Notes: a model not told the origin generated them from the letters alone. 62,922 nt of DNA from Oscillospiraceae bacterium (GCA_015065605.1 SVPZ01000011.1:1-62922), one strand, 5' to 3'. Positions 53,608-62,837 are shown, numbered from the stretch's first letter. Translations and numbers: made by a program.

Positions 53608-53784
53608 ATGGCAAACGATAAAAGATTTGAAAAAATTTATTCTCAAAATATGGGAACTATGGAAATTTGGGTTGATAAAGAAACGGGTGTAAATTACTTA
53701 TATCGTCAAAGCGGATATTCGGGAGGTATGACCGTTCTGCTTGACAGAGACGGAAAACCCGTTATTACTCCAGTAATAAGATGA
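53608..53784 (+). CDS. DUF6440-like small protein
   Basis: A 58-residue protein, MANDKRFEKIYSQNMG onward, containing MEIWVDKETGVNYLYRQSG and VLLDRDGKPVI, the pattern of the small DUF6440 family found widely in Clostridia. AGAGGG lies about 9 nt upstream of the ATG, and the next gene follows after 14 bp with its own AAGGAG, so it belongs to the asparaginase unit. Compact beta-rich fold expected; function unknown. Confidence 0.8.
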   Translation: MANDKRFEKIYSQNMGTMEIWVDKETGVNYLYRQSGYSGGMTVLLDRDGKPVITPVIR

Positions 53785-53798
53785 TTTAAGGAGAAAAA

Positions 53799-54851
53799 AT
53801 GAAACTCAAAAATATTCTGTTGGTATTAACGGGCGGAACAATTTGTTCTTTTGCAACGCAAAAGGGCGAACGTGATACCGATACTGCCAAGGCGCAGACT
53901 TTAATAGTAGAAAATTTCAGAAACGGGTCATCCGACTATAAAAGCGAAGAAGCGGTTGAGTTTACTCCCGTCTTTGCGCTAAACGTATTAAGTGAAAATA
54001 TGTCGGTAGAATATTGGAACGTATTAGTGGAGAAAATGAAATCTTACGATTTCGAAAGGTACGACGGCGTAATTATTCTTCACGGAACCGATACCTTGGC
54101 TTATACCGCTTCGTTTTTGTCACTTATTTTATCGGGAATTTCGGTGCCCGTTATTATGGTATCAAGTCAGCTTCCTTTATACGAGTCCGAGGCAAACGGC
54201 AACGCTAATTTCAAGGCGGCTGTAGAATTAATAGTCAACGGCATAAAACCGAACGTGTATGCCGTCTATAGAAATGAAGAAACCGTAAACGGCGAAAAAA
54301 CCAAGGCTATGTATTTACATTACGGCGCGCATTTAATTCAGTGCGCTAATCATTCAAATAATTTTTACAGCTTTGATATGGCGCCTATTAGTATGAAAAA
54401 TGCGGTTTTCGAGGGAACCTGCAGTAAAGGCGATAACCCTATTTTTAAAAATGAAAAAATCGACCTTCTTTCAACCAAGGTTTTAAAAATTCAGCCTTAC
54501 GTCGGACTTGATTATTCTTTACTTTCCCTTGAGGGAGTGGATGCTATAGTTCACGGCACCTATCACTCCTCTACCGTTGCAACCGAAACCACAAAAAATA
54601 ATTCCATATTATATCTTAACGAAAGATGCAAAAACAACGTTCCTCCAATACCTCTTTTTATAGAACCCTTTGAAAAGGCGGTTTATAAGACTACGGGGGA
54701 TGCTCTTCGCGACGGCATTTTGCCCATAGTGAATATGACCGGTGAAATGGCATACGTTAAAACCTTGGTCGGCTGTTCCTTGGGCCTTAAGGGAGAAGAG
54801 CTTTACGGTTTTTTGGGTAAGGAAATAAATAATGAATTTCTTGTGCCTTGA
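53799..54851 (+). CDS. L-asparaginase, type I-like
   Basis: A 350-residue amidohydrolase that converts asparagine to aspartate and ammonia. Both threonine motifs are present: VLTGGTICSF (first catalytic Thr) and IILHGTDTLAYTA (second Thr with Asp). SSQLPLYESEANGNANFKAAVE follows as in the family. No signal peptide, so the cytoplasmic type. Upstream of an aspartyl-tRNA locus, but separated from it by a strong promoter and T-box, so only loosely linked to aspartate supply. Confidence 0.88.
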   Translation: MKLKNILLVLTGGTICSFATQKGERDTDTAKAQTLIVENFRNGSSDYKSEEAVEFTPVFALNVLSENMSVEYWNVLVEKMKSYDFERYDGVIILHGTDTLAYTASFLSLILSGISVPVIMVSSQLPLYESEANGNANFKAAVELIVNGIKPNVYAVYRNEETVNGEKTKAMYLHYGAHLIQCANHSNNFYSFDMAPISMKNAVFEGTCSKGDNPIFKNEKIDLLSTKVLKIQPYVGLDYSLLSLEGVDAIVHGTYHSSTVATETTKNNSILYLNERCKNNVPPIPLFIEPFEKAVYKTTGDALRDGILPIVNMTGEMAYVKTLVGCSLGLKGEELYGFLGKEINNEFLVP

Positions 54852-54930
54852 CGTTTTGACTTAAAAAATTTTATTTAAAAGAAAATTTTTTTGACATATA
54901 AACGGAATTTTAGTAAATATTAAAAATACA

Positions 54931-54959
54931 TTGACAAATTTGCTTTGTTTTGTTATAAT
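54931..54959 (+). promoter_or_regulatory. Consensus sigma-A promoter of the aspS operon
   Basis: TTGACA, 17-nt spacer, TATAAT: perfect in both hexamers. Confidence 0.85.
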
Positions 54960-54965
54960 ACCTAG

Positions 54966-55181
54966 CGGAGAATCAGCTTTTTTGGAAAGTCTGTCAGGGA
55001 GGATGCGTCGTTGACTGAAAGCGCGTCTGAGATGAGTAGTAAGTTTGGGAACACTCCACGGCAAGTCTTAATTTTATATAAAAGTGGATGCGTTTTGCAT
55101 CAATGCGGGTGGCACCGCGGGTAAACTTTACGTTAGCTCGTCCCGAGGAATTTTAAATAATTCCTCGGGGCTTTTTATTTT
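54966..55181 (+). ncRNA. T-box riboswitch upstream of aspS, specifier unclear
   Basis: The antiterminator T-box GGGTGGCACCGCGGG lies at 55107-55121, preceded by stem III (gatgc/gcatc, 55087-55101), and the attenuator is ccgaggaatt/aattcctcgg (55143-55168) with a T-rich tail. Stem I does not show the usual AGTA/specifier-loop layout that is plain in the trpB leader. A GAC (Asp) triplet lies at 55013-55015 in the loop of a gatgcg/cgcgtc hairpin, and an AAC (Asn) triplet at 55050-55052; either could be the specifier. Confidence 0.85.
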
Positions 55182-55204
55182 GGAATATTTTAGGAGGTTT
55201 TATA

Positions 55205-57280
55205 ATGTATAGAACACTATTCTGTAACAATATCCGAGAAGAACATATCGGTTCTACCGTTTCTCTGGCAGGTTGGGTAGATGTTGTACGTGACCACGGC
55301 GGCGTTATATTTATCGACTTGAGGGATTATACGGGTATAACTCAGGTTGTTGTTTATAACGAAGAATTATTAAAAAACGTAAACCGCGAAACCGTTATTT
55401 CGGTAACAGGTACGGTACGTAAGCGTGACGAAGAAACCGTAAACGCAAAAATTGATACAGGTCGCGTTGAACTTGTAGCCGATAGCCTTACCGTTCTTGG
55501 TAAGAGTCAAAATATGTTGCCCTTCGACGTAAAAGATTCCCGTAAAAGTAAGGATGAATTACGTCTTAAATATCGCTATCTTGATTTAAGAAATCCCAAG
55601 AACCACGATAACCTTGTAATGCGTTCCAAAATCATCCGTCATTTGCGTAATAAAATGGAAGAAAAGAACTTCCTTGATATGCAGACTCCTATTCTTACCG
55701 CTTCTTCACCCGAAGGTGCGCGTGACTTTTTGGTGCCCAGCCGTAAACATCCGGGCAAGTTCTATGCGTTGCCTCAGGCTCCTCAGCAGTTTAAACAGTT
55801 GCTTATGGTATCGGGCTTTGACCGTTATTTCCAGATTGCACCCTGCTTCAGAGATGAAGATGCCCGTGCAGACCGTTCACCGGGTGAATTTTATCAGCTT
55901 GACTTTGAAATGGCTTTTGCAACTCAGGAAGAGGTTCTTGACGTTTGCGAAGACGTAATTTACGATACCTTTAAAACCTTTTCCAATAAAAAGGTAACAG
56001 AGAAGCCTTTCAGAAGAATTACCTATGCCGAGTCTATGATGAAATACGGTTCCGATAAGCCCGACCTTAGAAATCCGCTTATTATATGCGATCTTACCGA
56101 TTTCTTTGCAGACGTTAAGTTCCCCGCATTCAGAGGCAAACCCGTTCGCGGTATAGTTGCCGACTGTCGCGGAAAATCCAATAAATTTTTCGAGGATTCT
56201 TTAAAGTTTGCAACAGGCCCTGAAGTAGGTCTTGGCGGTCTTGGTTATATCACCTTAAAAGACGGCGCTTTCTTAGGACCTATCGCTAAATTCCTTGATG
56301 AAGATAAAAAGGCTGAAATTGTTGAAATAACAGGCGTTAAGGAAGGCGAAACCCTCTTCTTTATCTGTGACGATAAGAAAAACGACGCAGAGAAGAAAGC
56401 GGGACATATCCGCACCTGGCTTGCTCAGAAAGAACAGCTTGACCTTATTAAAGACGATGCCTTTGAATTCTGCTTTATCGTTGATTTCCCCATGTACGAA
56501 ATTGATGAAGAAACAGGCGATACCATATTTACTCACAATCCTTTCTCTATGCCTCAGGGCGGAATGGATGCGCTTAACGGCGAAGATCCCACACAGGTTC
56601 TCGCTTATCAGTACGACCTCGTTTGTAACGGTATTGAACTTGCTTCGGGCGCAGTAAGAAACCATGATATCGATATAATGAAAAAGGCTTTCGAGATTGC
56701 AGGCTATTCCGAAACAGAACTTAAATCACGCTTTAACGCTCTTTATACTGCATTCCAGTACGGCGCTCCTCCTCACGCAGGTATGGCTCCCGGTGTTGAC
56801 AGAATGGTTATGCTTCTTACCGATGAGGAAAAAATCCTCGACGTAATTGCATTCCCGCTTAACGGTAACGCTCAGGACCTTTTACTCGGCGCTCCGAGCG
56901 AGGTTACCAATCAGCAGCTTGAAGACGTTCATTTGCTTGGTAATAACAGCGCTCTTGCTACCCGCGTTACTAATACGGGCGGTGCGAAAAGACAGGGCGA
57001 CAAGCGTTCTACCTTCTCTAATGCTCAACAACTTAATCAACTTTCTTTAAGTGAAGATGAAGAAGCAGTAATGCAGAATATCTTTAAAGATATGGCTGAC
57101 AGCGAACAGGCTTTAAAGGATGTTGATACGGCCGATACCGAAGAAATGATTTACGTTATGCCTATGACCAACGTTTTGCGCGAAGACGTACGTAAGCAGA
57201 ATTTCACAAGAGAAAGTTTGCTCAGTGGCGCTCCCGAACGCAGTGACGACAGTTGGCAGGTACCACGTTTAGTAAAGTGA
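55205..57280 (+). CDS. aspS: Aspartyl-tRNA synthetase with C-terminal GatC domain
   Basis: A 691-residue protein, about 95 longer than usual bacterial AspRS. Residues 1-590 are AspRS: N-terminal OB-fold anticodon domain (VSLAGWVDVVRDHGGVIFID), motif 2 (FRDEDARADRSPGEFYQLD), the bacterial GAD insertion, and motif 3 (GMAPGVDRMVML). Residues about 600-691 match GatC from end to end: QLSLSEDEEAVMQNIFKDM, then MPMTNVLREDVRKQNFTRES and a final WQVPRLVK. With gatA-like and gatB following and no separate gatC, the fusion presumably supplies that subunit and couples Asp-tRNA(Asn) formation to its amidation. AGGAGG precedes ATG. Confidence 0.93.
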   Translation: MYRTLFCNNIREEHIGSTVSLAGWVDVVRDHGGVIFIDLRDYTGITQVVVYNEELLKNVNRETVISVTGTVRKRDEETVNAKIDTGRVELVADSLTVLGKSQNMLPFDVKDSRKSKDELRLKYRYLDLRNPKNHDNLVMRSKIIRHLRNKMEEKNFLDMQTPILTASSPEGARDFLVPSRKHPGKFYALPQAPQQFKQLLMVSGFDRYFQIAPCFRDEDARADRSPGEFYQLDFEMAFATQEEVLDVCEDVIYDTFKTFSNKKVTEKPFRRITYAESMMKYGSDKPDLRNPLIICDLTDFFADVKFPAFRGKPVRGIVADCRGKSNKFFEDSLKFATGPEVGLGGLGYITLKDGAFLGPIAKFLDEDKKAEIVEITGVKEGETLFFICDDKKNDAEKKAGHIRTWLAQKEQLDLIKDDAFEFCFIVDFPMYEIDEETGDTIFTHNPFSMPQGGMDALNGEDPTQVLAYQYDLVCNGIELASGAVRNHDIDIMKKAFEIAGYSETELKSRFNALYTAFQYGAPPHAGMAPGVDRMVMLLTDEEKILDVIAFPLNGNAQDLLLGAPSEVTNQQLEDVHLLGNNSALATRVTNTGGAKRQGDKRSTFSNAQQLNQLSLSEDEEAVMQNIFKDMADSEQALKDVDTADTEEMIYVMPMTNVLREDVRKQNFTRESLLSGAPERSDDSWQVPRLVK

Positions 57281-57290
57281 GGTATTAAAA

Positions 57291-58475
57291 ATGAAATATT
57301 ATACTGCACAAATAAATAATAAAGGCAATATTGCCGTAGATGATACTATTTTGGTTAAAGGCGCCATTACTACCGCAGGTTCACGTATATTAGAAGGCTT
57401 TAAGCCTCTTTTCAGCGCCGAAGCCGTAACCCGTCTTGAAGATAAAGGCTACGTTATTTCGGGCAAAACCAACGTAGGCGAATTCGGGCTTGACCTTTGC
57501 GGTGAGTTTTCCTATTACTCAGAAAAAGAAGACGTAATTAAGGGCGCCGCCGCCGAGCTTGTTAAAAATGGTGACGTAAAGGCTGCTCTCGGTGTTGACG
57601 TTAACGGTTCTACCCGTCGCGCCGCCGCTTTATCTGACGTATGCTTCTTAAAGCCTACCTACGGAACAGTTTCCCGTTACGGTGTGGTTTCAACCGCTGC
57701 TTCGGGTGAGCAGTTAGGCGTATATGCTAAAGGTGTAGAAACTGTTAAAGAGGTTATGGATGTAATTTCGGGCCACGACGATAAGGACGGCACAAGCCTT
57801 AAGGAAACCTCTTATAACTACGACTGTAATGCAGCCGTATCGGATAAAAAGGTTTGTATAGTAAAGGAACTTTTAGAAAAAGCCGATGAAAAAACCAAAA
57901 AAACCGTTTTGGATTATGCCGAAAAACTCAAAGCAAACGGTGTTAAGGTAGAAGAAATTTCTCTTGATTTCTTCGGTATTGCAAATACTGCTTGGCAGAT
58001 TCTTTATACTGCAGAAACCTGTAATAACGTTTCCCGTTACGACGGTGTAAAATACGGCTTCCGCGCTCAGGAATACAAGAATATCGACGAGTTATACGTT
58101 AACTCCAGAACCGAAGGCTTTAACTTCCTTACAAAAGCCGTGATTCTTTACGGAAGCGACGTGCTTTCCAAAAACCGTTACGACGACTGTTACGGAAAGG
58201 CTCTTAAGGTTCGCCGTATTATTGCTGAAAATATGGCAAAACTTTTTGAAAACTTTGATGCAGTTCTTACTCCTGTTTGCAGTAAAACAGAGTTTAACGC
58301 TTACGGTATAGACGAAGCCTTCATAAAGGTGTTTGGCGAAGGTGTGTTCACCTGCGTTGCTAACCTTGTGGGTATTCCTGCTCTTAGTTGCGGCGGCGTT
58401 CAGCTTATGGGTAATCATTTTGCTGAAAGTACGCTTTTAAGCCTTGCAGGCGCTGTTGAAAGGATGGGTGAATAA
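57291..58475 (+). CDS. gatA: GatA-like amidase homologue with degenerate active site
   Basis: GatA supplies ammonia from glutamine in the GatCAB tRNA amidotransferase. This homologue has 394 residues against about 485 in normal GatA: the first ~60 and last ~30 are missing. The fold is recognisable (EGFKPLFSAEAVTRLE, ISGKTNVGEFGLDL, FLKPTYGTVSRYGVVSTAAS, SRYDGVKYGFRAQE). The catalytic Lys of the usual IKDNI motif is replaced (VDDTI, residue 17), and the GGSSGGSAA segment with the cis-Ser is lost (VIKGAAAEL). Only the nucleophile Ser remains (VNGSTRR, Ser107). Ammonia release is therefore unlikely. Ten bp after aspS. Confidence 0.85.
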   Translation: MKYYTAQINNKGNIAVDDTILVKGAITTAGSRILEGFKPLFSAEAVTRLEDKGYVISGKTNVGEFGLDLCGEFSYYSEKEDVIKGAAAELVKNGDVKAALGVDVNGSTRRAAALSDVCFLKPTYGTVSRYGVVSTAASGEQLGVYAKGVETVKEVMDVISGHDDKDGTSLKETSYNYDCNAAVSDKKVCIVKELLEKADEKTKKTVLDYAEKLKANGVKVEEISLDFFGIANTAWQILYTAETCNNVSRYDGVKYGFRAQEYKNIDELYVNSRTEGFNFLTKAVILYGSDVLSKNRYDDCYGKALKVRRIIAENMAKLFENFDAVLTPVCSKTEFNAYGIDEAFIKVFGEGVFTCVANLVGIPALSCGGVQLMGNHFAESTLLSLAGAVERMGE

Positions 58476-58476
58476 T

Positions 58477-59901
58477 ATGAACTATGAAGTTGTTATAGGT
58501 CTTGAAACTCACGTAGAGCTCAGCACAGAATCTAAAATTTTCTGTTCTTGCGGCGGACATTCTTCACCTAAAGAAGCAAACGATTGCGTATGTCCTGCTT
58601 GTAGCGGTATGCCCGGTATGCTTCCCGTTATGAATAAGCGAGTTATTGAACTTGCCGTAACCGCAGGTCTTATGCTTAACTGTGAAATCAGCCGTTACAC
58701 TACCTTTGATAAAAAGAATTATTATTATCCCGATTTGCCTTGCGCTTATCAGATAACACAGCTTAATCATCCTATTTGTACTAATGGTTGCGTAACACTT
58801 AAAACCTCTCAGGGTAACCGCGACGTTCGTATTAAGCAGATTCATATGGAAGAAGATGCAGGTAAGCTTGTTCACGAAGGAAAATTCTCTTTCGTTGACT
58901 TTAACCGTACCAGCGTTCCGCTTATCGAAATTGTAACTCAGCCTGACTTCCGTAGCGCTGAAGAGGTTTTGGTATATCTTAATAAACTTAAATCTATGTT
59001 CCGTTCGGGCGGTATTTCCGAATGTGAAGAAGGCGCAATGCGTTGCGACGTTAATATTTCAGTACGTGAAGAGGGCAGTGATAAGTTCGGAGTACGTACC
59101 GAGATAAAGAATATGAGTTCCTTTGAGGCTATCGAGCGCGCTATTAAGTATGAGGCTCAGCGCCATATGGATGCTCTTGAATTCGAAACCGAAGAGTTGG
59201 TTCAGGAAACAAGACGTTTTGACGACGTAAGCGGTAAGACCTTTGCTATGCGTAACAAAGAAACCGAAGCAGATTATCGCTATTTCCCCGATGCAAACCT
59301 TATGCCTATCGTTATTGATGATGAGTGGCTCGAACAGATTAAATCTGCTAAGCCTGTTGAAATTGATGAAAAGGCGCAGTATTATAGAGATGAAGGTATT
59401 TCCGAAAAGGAAATTGAAATGCTCGTAACCAACCATAAGTTAAGTAAACTTCTCGATGACGTTGTTGCTATGGGCTGTAACGCCAAGGATACGGCAGTAT
59501 GGATTCTTACCGACTGCGCAGGTGTGTTAAGAAAAGACGGTAAAACTCTTAACGAACTTGACGTAACTGCAGAAAAACTTTCGGCAATAATCAAAATGGT
59601 TGACAGCGGTGACATTAACCGTAACGCAGGTAAAAAGATTCTTATTGCCGTTGTTGAGGAAAACGTTGACCCTGTGGCTTATTGTAAGGAAAACGGTCTT
59701 GACCGTAAAGTAGATGCAGGCGCTATTGAATCGATAATCGATAACGTAATTGCTCAAAATCCTCAGGCTATCGAAGACCTTAAAAACGGTAAGGTTAAGG
59801 CTAAACAGGCATTGTTTGGCGCTTGTATGAAAGAACTTAAGGGCGCCGGCGACGTAGCCGTAATCAAAGAAATTCTTAAAGCAAAATTAAGTAATATTTA
59901 A
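58477..59901 (+). CDS. gatB: Asp/Glu-tRNA amidotransferase subunit B
   Basis: The kinase/transferase subunit that activates the side-chain carboxyl of misacylated tRNA with ATP and converts it to the amide. The 474-residue protein looks complete: VVIGLETHVELSTESKIFC, CPACSGMPGMLPVMN, YPDLPCAYQITQLNHPI, IHMEEDAGKLVHEG, then the C-terminal helical and YqeY-like tail domains. ATG at 58477 is chosen (AGGATGGGTG upstream, family N terminus); 1 base after the gatA stop. Last gene of the operon. Confidence 0.95.
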   Translation: MNYEVVIGLETHVELSTESKIFCSCGGHSSPKEANDCVCPACSGMPGMLPVMNKRVIELAVTAGLMLNCEISRYTTFDKKNYYYPDLPCAYQITQLNHPICTNGCVTLKTSQGNRDVRIKQIHMEEDAGKLVHEGKFSFVDFNRTSVPLIEIVTQPDFRSAEEVLVYLNKLKSMFRSGGISECEEGAMRCDVNISVREEGSDKFGVRTEIKNMSSFEAIERAIKYEAQRHMDALEFETEELVQETRRFDDVSGKTFAMRNKETEADYRYFPDANLMPIVIDDEWLEQIKSAKPVEIDEKAQYYRDEGISEKEIEMLVTNHKLSKLLDDVVAMGCNAKDTAVWILTDCAGVLRKDGKTLNELDVTAEKLSAIIKMVDSGDINRNAGKKILIAVVEENVDPVAYCKENGLDRKVDAGAIESIIDNVIAQNPQAIEDLKNGKVKAKQALFGACMKELKGAGDVAVIKEILKAKLSNI

Positions 59902-59908
59902 CTAAAAA

Positions 59909-59947
59909 ATCCCACCTGAAAGTTTGAATTTTCAGGTGGGAAATTTT
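59909..59947. terminator. Terminator of the aspS-gatAB operon
   Basis: tcccacctgaaa / tttcaggtggga with 7-base loop, A6 on the left and a T-rich right side. Confidence 0.85.
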
Positions 59948-60007
59948 ATTTGTTTTAGAACATAAATTATACGGCGCTTTTCTTAATTTCTTCAAGCGGA
60001 TTTAAAT

Positions 60008-61066
60008 TTACTTCTTTTTTTGCTTTTTAATACTATACATATTAAAGTCGGCGCGCTCTATAACCTTTTCGAAAGAATCGTTCTTACCGAATTTGGAAAA
60101 TCCTAGCGAAATTGTTAATTGGCATGGTTCGTTATTAAACCTATCGGTAACGGCTTTTTCAAAGCGTGTTATTAAGCGCTCCACGTTTGGATATCTTCTT
60201 AAAATCACCGCAAACTCATCGCCTCCGATTCGGTAACATTGACCATAATTTCCAAATACTGATTTAATCGTGCGAGAAATGTAACCTAAGCATTTATCAC
60301 CGTATTGATGACCGTAATTATCGTTAATCTCTTTAAAGTTATCGATATCTAAAATTATTACAACTTGATGCTCTTTCAATTCTTTTATTTTTCTTAAATA
60401 TGTGCCTTGATTAAGAAGACCGGTAAGTTTGTCAAAAAGATTGGTCAACTCAATGTTATAAGTATAATAAATAAATAAACTTAAAATTACTGTTATTCTT
60501 GTTATATATACTTCGGGCTTAAGGACTTGAATAGAACTTGATAAGAGAAAGAAAAAACTTAAAAAATAGGCGAAAATTTTGTGCTGCATAAAGCCTTTTT
60601 TTGAATATCTAAGCGTCTCGTAAAGCAAGTATACAACAGAAAGAAAATAAAAGATAATGTATATGTAGAACAAATTTCCGCGATGATAGGTGTTTAGCTC
60701 ATCTATGAAAAACAGTCGTTTTGTTATAATCAAACCATTGCATAAAATAAAATAGGTGAAGATTCCAATGAGAGCGCCTTTTAAACGATGAAAGTTGCCG
60801 ATGGCAGCTGCAAAAAAGACAATCAAAATAGGAGTCAAAAGAAAACCAAAATAATTTGATAAAAAGTGTATAGGTTTAAAAGTGATTGCAGAACCGTTTA
60901 AAAAAATGGATAACACTTCACAGCCGGTCACAAAAAACTCGCCTATAAAAGAAACAAAAAAACCTTTTTTATGTGCGGATGAGATATGCTTGTTTGCAAC
61001 AGTTAAGAATAGCATACACAAAAGCATCATAAAAAGAACCGGGAGAGTATAAAGATATTGCGTCAT
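60008..61066 (-). CDS. Membrane-bound diguanylate cyclase
   Basis: A 352-residue protein: residues 1-200 hold about six to seven membrane helices, then a GGDEF domain. The cyclase site is intact (ILDIDNFKEINDNYGH, YRIGGDEFAVIL), so it should make cyclic di-GMP from GTP. No RxxD inhibitory site is seen ahead of GGDEF. The C terminus lacks an EAL domain. Only c-di-GMP gene in the window; the signal sensed by the membrane part is unknown. Confidence 0.9.
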   Translation of the reverse strand: MTQYLYTLPVLFMMLLCMLFLTVANKHISSAHKKGFFVSFIGEFFVTGCEVLSIFLNGSAITFKPIHFLSNYFGFLLTPILIVFFAAAIGNFHRLKGALIGIFTYFILCNGLIITKRLFFIDELNTYHRGNLFYIYIIFYFLSVVYLLYETLRYSKKGFMQHKIFAYFLSFFFLLSSSIQVLKPEVYITRITVILSLFIYYTYNIELTNLFDKLTGLLNQGTYLRKIKELKEHQVVIILDIDNFKEINDNYGHQYGDKCLGYISRTIKSVFGNYGQCYRIGGDEFAVILRRYPNVERLITRFEKAVTDRFNNEPCQLTISLGFSKFGKNDSFEKVIERADFNMYSIKKQKKK

Positions 61067-61243
61067 TTAGTGGACCTCCTATTTTACGCTTCCTATCATG
61101 ATAATATAAAATCTGATAAAAGTCAACATAAGAATCTTAATGAGATTCTTAGATGTCAAAACGGCATCCTCTTAAACTGCTCTGTATACCCAAAGCACTG
61201 AAAGTTCTGTCCGTTTTCGTAAGTTGCTGCAATTTTTATTTTA

Positions 61244-62620
61244 TCACTGTTTTGAATTTTCTGTTGTTAATGATTTTAATGCCTTTTTGAATTGCACGGT
61301 AAAAAGGATAGCGGTAAAGGTTACGGCTATCACGTCGGCAACCGGTTCTGCCGTATAAACGCCCAACGTTTTATCTGCAATAAATTGCGGCATAACGTAA
61401 ATAAGCGGCAAGAGTAAAACGAACTTGCGAACAACGGCAACAATAATGGAACAAGGCGCGTTGCCGATGGAAACGAAGGTCATCTGACAGGCAATCTGAA
61501 TACCGAAGATGCACATCACACTACAATAAATCCGAAGTGCCATTGCGGTAAACTCAATGAGTGCTGTGTCGGGAGTGAATATTCCCGCAAAAATTTGCGG
61601 GAACAACATAATGGCTCCCCAGATTACAAATGAATAAGTAAGACAAGAGATAAGCAAAAGCTTAAAGGTTTTCTTAACGCGCTCGGCGTTTTTGGCACCG
61701 AAGTTATAACTGAGTATCGGTTGTGCGCCCTGTGCAATACCTTGCATCGGGAGCATGGCAAACTGCATCACGCTCGTAAGGATGGTCATAGCACCAACGG
61801 CAATATCTCCGCCGTATTTTAAGAGCGAGGAATTAAAGCAAACCGAAATCACGCTTTCACTGCTTTGCATAATAAAGGTCGCCGTTCCGAGCGCAATACA
61901 AGGCAAAACGAGCTTTGCATCTATCGGAAGATTATGTTTTTTGAGTTTTAAATAGGTTTTCTTACCGCATAGGAAGGTAAGCACCCAAATACAAGAAACG
62001 GCTTGTGAAAGAATAGTTGCGAGTGCCGCACCTTTTACACCCAAGCCGAGTCCGAAAATGAAAATCGGGTCAAGAATTATATTGCTGACAGCACCTATAA
62101 GTACCGTAATCATACTGATTTTGGTGTATCCCTGCGCGGTGATAAACGCACCCATACCAAGTGTTAACTGCACAAAGACCGTACCGATAGCATAGATGTT
62201 CATATAGCTTGTTGCGTACCCAATGGTATTTTCACTTGCGCCGAACATCAAAAGCAGGTCTTTGTTCCAAATAAGCAAAACGGCGGTCAGTACGGCAGAA
62301 ATAATAATCTGCAGAGAAAAACAACTGCCCATAATTTTTTCGGCAGAAGTGTTGTCGCCCTCACCCATTGCAATGGACGCCTTTGGCGCACCGCCCGAAG
62401 CAATCAACGCCGCAAACGCCGAGATAATCATAATAATAGGCATACATACGCCCACACCCGTAAGCGCAAGACTTCCGATATCCTTTATATGACCGATGTA
62501 GATGCGGTCAACTATGTTGTATAGCATATTGATAAGCTGCGCTACCACCGTCGGAACCGCCAATTTAAACAGCAGTTTGCCAATCGGTGCCGTGCCTAGC
62601 ATTTCCTTGTTATCACTCAT
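61244..62620 (-). CDS. MATE-family efflux transporter
   Basis: A 458-residue, twelve-helix MATE transporter, opening GTAPIGKLLFKLAVPTVVAQL and including NMLYNIVDRIYIGH and GMGAFITAQGYTK segments of the family; two related six-helix halves are visible. Such proteins export drugs or metabolites against Na+ or H+. Monocistronic. Start ATG at 62620 with GGAG about 5 nt before it on the minus strand. Confidence 0.9.
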   Translation of the reverse strand: MSDNKEMLGTAPIGKLLFKLAVPTVVAQLINMLYNIVDRIYIGHIKDIGSLALTGVGVCMPIIMIISAFAALIASGGAPKASIAMGEGDNTSAEKIMGSCFSLQIIISAVLTAVLLIWNKDLLLMFGASENTIGYATSYMNIYAIGTVFVQLTLGMGAFITAQGYTKISMITVLIGAVSNIILDPIFIFGLGLGVKGAALATILSQAVSCIWVLTFLCGKKTYLKLKKHNLPIDAKLVLPCIALGTATFIMQSSESVISVCFNSSLLKYGGDIAVGAMTILTSVMQFAMLPMQGIAQGAQPILSYNFGAKNAERVKKTFKLLLISCLTYSFVIWGAIMLFPQIFAGIFTPDTALIEFTAMALRIYCSVMCIFGIQIACQMTFVSIGNAPCSIIVAVVRKFVLLLPLIYVMPQFIADKTLGVYTAEPVADVIAVTFTAILFTVQFKKALKSLTTENSKQ

Positions 62621-62727
62621 AATTTCGCTCCGTAAAATTCAAAATTTTGAAATATATTATATAACATTTACATTTATAATTCAAGTTGTTATTTTTGAGG
62701 TAAGTGTATATTTTCTCTCGGAAAATA

Positions 62728-62759
62728 AAAAATCCAAGTTATAAAACCTTGGATTTTTT
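62728..62759 (-). terminator. Terminator below the tRNA-Pro fragment
   Basis: aaaaatccaag / cttggattttt with 10-base loop. On the minus strand it lies just after the CCA end, as a tRNA terminator would. Confidence 0.75.
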
Positions 62760-62803
62760 GGTCGGAGTGACAGGATTCGAACCTGCGGCATCCTGCTCCC
62801 AAA
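62759..62803 (-). pseudogene. 3' fragment of a tRNA-Pro(TGG) gene, probable attachment-site end
   Basis: Read on the minus strand it gives the 3' part of a tRNA: TTTGGGA anticodon-loop half (anticodon TGG, Pro), the GCAGG stem half, T arm GCAGG-TTCGAAT-CCTGT, acceptor half CACTCCG, discriminator A and CCA. The 5' half is absent: the sequence upstream does not form the D arm or the matching anticodon and acceptor strands. A 3' duplicate of a tRNA is the usual scar at the distal end of an element integrated in a tRNA gene. Confidence 0.75.
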
Positions 62804-62837
62804 TGATAGGAAAACTCTACTTTATAGACATTTCCGG

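Noticed and set aside
62759-62803. Intact tRNA-Pro gene
   Set aside because: The D arm and the 5' strands of the acceptor and anticodon stems are missing from the adjoining sequence, so it is only a 3' fragment.
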